Positions 6,023 to 7,784 of a DNA stretch of 7,784 nt are shown one piece after another. A program made the translations under genes and the position numbers. Each line of letters starts with the position of its first letter. The first letter of the stretch is position 1. Source of the stretch: Sphingomonadaceae bacterium (GTDB lineage Bacteria; Pseudomonadota; Alphaproteobacteria; Sphingomonadales; Sphingomonadaceae); NCBI GenBank assembly GCA_947442095.1, contig CANEVG010000163.1, positions 1 through 7,784 of the forward strand, in the 5' to 3' direction. The notes below the pieces were generated by a model. The model made no database searches. It was not told the origin of the DNA and saw nothing but the letters and a program-made list of their open reading frames with translations.

Positions 6023-7784
6023 ATGATCCGCCGTTTCGCCCCCATTCCCTCCCGCTTTTACCGAAGCGCCCTATCACGAGGGTTTTACGCGCTTTTGGCG
6101 TGTGCGGCCGTGTATCCTGCGCTCGCACAGCAGGCGGCAAGCGATGTCCAAAGCGGATCAGCAAGCGGGTCTGTTGCCACTATGGCGGTGCCCGTTGTGC
6201 AACCCGCCGCGCCCAGTTCCACGCGCCTCCTCAACACAGCGCTCGCACGCCTTGCGCGCGATCCGCGCGATATGGGCGCGCTGGTCGATGCCGGCAGCGC
6301 CGCGCTCGAACTGGGCGATACCGATGCCGCTATCGGTTTCTTCACGCGTGCCGAGCAGATGTCTCCCGGCAACGGGGGCGTGCGCGCGCGCATCGCGGTC
6401 ACCATGCTGCGATCGAGCCAGCCGTTCGAGGCGATCCGCTGGTTCGATGCGGCCGATCAGGCGGGTTTTCCAGCTGCCGAAATGGCGACCGAACGCGGCC
6501 TTGCCTATGATCTGATCGGCGACAATACTGCTGCGCAGCGCCATTATCAGCTTGCGCTGGCCAGTGGGCCAAGGGAGCTAGGGCAGAGCGATGAGGCGAG
6601 CCGCCGCTATGCGCTCAGCCTCGTGATCGGGGGAGATCGGCGCGGCGCCGAACAGGTGATCCAGCCGCTGCTGGAGCGGCGTGACCGGGGCGCGTGGCGC
6701 GTGCGCACGTTCATCATGGCTATCGCCGGGCAGAGCGATGAGGCCGAAGGCATCGCCCGCGCGACCTTGCCGGCGGAGCTTGCGGCCTCGATATCGCCCT
6801 ATCTGCGCTACATGCCGCGGCTCACCGCAGCGCAGCAGGCCGCCGCTGCCAATCTGGGCCGGTTCCCGCGCGCTGCCGATATTGGCCGCGATGATCCGCA
6901 GATCGTGCAGTATGCCGCGCTCCATCCGCGCGCGCCGCGCGTCGATGCCGGGCTCGTGCCCACCGGGGCTGCGCTGGGCGGCAATGCCCGTGACGACCGG
7001 TCCAAGCGCCGCCGGCCCGGCCGCGATTCGAAGAGGGATGGGAACCGGGAAACGGTTCTCGCTGCAGCGCGCCCGGCAACCGCGCCGCCCGCTTTCAGCG
7101 CGCCGTGGGGCCTGCAACCGGCCGCCCAGCCTTCGAAACCGGTGGATATTCCAGCGCCGGTAACCGCGCCAACCCCGATCACTGCGCCAATCGCCGCACC
7201 GCGCTTGTCCGCTGCGCCGGTAGTGCTGTCGCGGCTCGATGTTCCGCCCGGCACGCCGCTTCCTCCCGCGCCCGCGCCGCGGCCCCAAACCCAACCGCAG
7301 GTCCAAGCTCAACCGGTGGCGCAGCCGGTCGTTCAGGCCATTCCTGTCGCAACACCGCCCCCGCCCGCTCCGGCAGTTCAGGTCGCGCAGAGCACCCCGC
7401 AGGCCGCATCCCCGCCCGTGCCCGTGCTGGCGTTGACGCTGGTGCCTCCGGCCCAATCGAGCCCGGCTCAGGCGGCACCCGTGCAGGCCCCCGCAGCACA
7501 AGCTCCCCTGCTTGCCCTCGCCGCACCGCAGCCCACACCGCAGCCCACACCGCAGCCCACACCGCAGCCCACACTGCCGCCCGCGCCTCTGCCGAGCGCG
7601 GCGACAGCGCTGCCAAATCCGGCCCCCGGCTTCGCGCTTTCGCCGGCGCCGTCCTCAGTCCAGCCCGCGCCGCCGCCACCTGCCGCAGTCGCCGCGGCTC
7701 CGGGCGATTTCCGCAGCCTGTTCGATGGGTTCAAGCCGCCGGAACAGGAAGCCCAGCCCAGCACCGCCGCAGTCGATCTTGCGC
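6023..7784 (+). CDS. Exported TPR-repeat, proline-rich protein (probable SPOR-family protein), 3' end outside window
   Basis: The frame stays open for 587 codons to the window edge. Residues 1-35 look like a Sec signal peptide: Arg-rich start, hydrophobic GFYALLACAAVYPALA, and likely cleavage after ALA before QQ. Cys27 gives a poor lipobox (LLAC), so a lipoprotein is less likely. Residues about 83-254 contain some five helix-turn-helix repeats of TPR type, for example LGDTDAAIGFFTRAEQMSPGN and IGDNTAAQRHYQLAL. A segment around YLRYMPRLTAAQQAAAANLGRFP (260-282) follows, then a strongly basic patch (324-342). Residues about 349-560 are Ala/Pro/Gln/Val low complexity, including four PQPT units (502-517). 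FRSLFDGFKPP (563-573) may start a folded segment. From memory, sphingomonads often carry a SPOR-domain protein after ftsZ, which would bind septal peptidoglycan; that domain is not visible here. Function remains inferred from position and architecture. Confidence 0.8.
   Translation, partial: MIRRFAPIPSRFYRSALSRGFYALLACAAVYPALAQQAASDVQSGSASGSVATMAVPVVQPAAPSSTRLLNTALARLARDPRDMGALVDAGSAALELGDTDAAIGFFTRAEQMSPGNGGVRARIAVTMLRSSQPFEAIRWFDAADQAGFPAAEMATERGLAYDLIGDNTAAQRHYQLALASGPRELGQSDEASRRYALSLVIGGDRRGAEQVIQPLLERRDRGAWRVRTFIMAIAGQSDEAEGIARATLPAELAASISPYLRYMPRLTAAQQAAAANLGRFPRAADIGRDDPQIVQYAALHPRAPRVDAGLVPTGAALGGNARDDRSKRRRPGRDSKRDGNRETVLAAARPATAPPAFSAPWGLQPAAQPSKPVDIPAPVTAPTPITAPIAAPRLSAAPVVLSRLDVPPGTPLPPAPAPRPQTQPQVQAQPVAQPVVQAIPVATPPPPAPAVQVAQSTPQAASPPVPVLALTLVPPAQSSPAQAAPVQAPAAQAPLLALAAPQPTPQPTPQPTPQPTLPPAPLPSAATALPNPAPGFALSPAPSSVQPAPPPPAAVAAAPGDFRSLFDGFKPPEQEAQPSTAAVDLA
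7526..7573 (+). repeat. Four exact tandem copies of a 12-bp unit (CCGCAGCCCACA)
   Basis: Copies at 7526-7537, 7538-7549, 7550-7561 and 7562-7573 are identical and encode PQPT each time (residues 502-517 of the TPR protein). Since the unit is a multiple of three, gain or loss of copies would keep the frame. Identical codons in every copy indicate recent slippage rather than selection on the protein alone. Confidence 0.9.

Noticed and set aside
6089..6106. Lipoprotein signal (LLAC) in the TPR protein
   Set aside because: The -2 residue is Leu, hydrophobic sequence continues past the Cys, and ALA-QQ gives a better signal peptidase I site.
6100..6515. Two + strand frames of 136-137 codons (6100-6510 and 6102-6515) at the start of the last gene
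   Set aside because: They are shifted frames of the TPR protein gene, whose own frame is open from 6023 to the window end with a signal peptide and TPR-like repeats.
7067..7702. Proline-rich tail as a frameshift artefact or foreign DNA
   Set aside because: The frame is continuous, codon use resembles the neighbours, and Ala/Pro linkers are common in exported alphaproteobacterial proteins.
1..7784. CRISPR arrays, insertion sequences, tRNA or rRNA genes, phage or defence genes
   Set aside because: No spaced direct repeats, transposase-like frames, terminal inverted repeats or RNA gene signatures were seen; the window is filled by conserved division and wall genes.

Overview
The window is a stretch of the division and cell wall (dcw) cluster of a high-GC alphaproteobacterium. 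Gene order is murB, ddl, ftsQ, ftsA, ftsZ, all on the + strand, followed by an incomplete gene for an exported TPR/proline-rich protein. Several traits suggest Sphingomonadales (Novosphingobium/Erythrobacter-like): strong GC preference at third codon positions, the FtsA style (VNLGSFRV start, GLVTRVYRAMREYF end), the IPRFLGRQ end of FtsZ, and a secreted TPR protein rather than lpxC straight after ftsZ. The placement is from remembered family features, not a search.

Layout. Bases 1-15 may hold the last codons of murC. murB (24-944) overlaps ddl (941-1885) by four bases (ATGA). ddl is 3 bases from ftsQ (1889-2911), whose strong Shine-Dalgarno lies inside the last codons of ddl. ftsQ is 8 bases from ftsA (2920-4203). 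These four genes look like one translationally linked block. A 166-base gap with AT-richer patches then precedes ftsZ (4370-5830). It holds two GANTC sites 8 bases apart and a DnaA-box-like 9-mer, so it is the best candidate for a separate, cell-cycle-linked ftsZ promoter. After ftsZ comes a 192-base gap with a palindrome and a possible hairpin. The last gene (6023 to beyond the window end) encodes a signal peptide, about five TPR-like helical repeats, a basic patch and a long Ala/Pro/Gln-rich linker containing an exact four-copy 12-bp repeat.

How the genes work together. MurB makes UDP-MurNAc and Ddl makes D-Ala-D-Ala, both cytosolic precursors of peptidoglycan. FtsZ forms the division ring, FtsA tethers it to the inner membrane, and FtsQ links the ring to the FtsB/FtsL and septal wall synthesis machinery in the periplasm. 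The last gene's position and architecture suggest an envelope protein, possibly with a C-terminal SPOR domain beyond the window, but its function cannot be read from what is here.

The region is mostly conserved housekeeping DNA and I see no new multi-gene system. The points most worth a second look are the regulatory sites upstream of ftsZ, the altered nucleotide-binding motifs of FtsA, and the uncharacterised exported protein after ftsZ.
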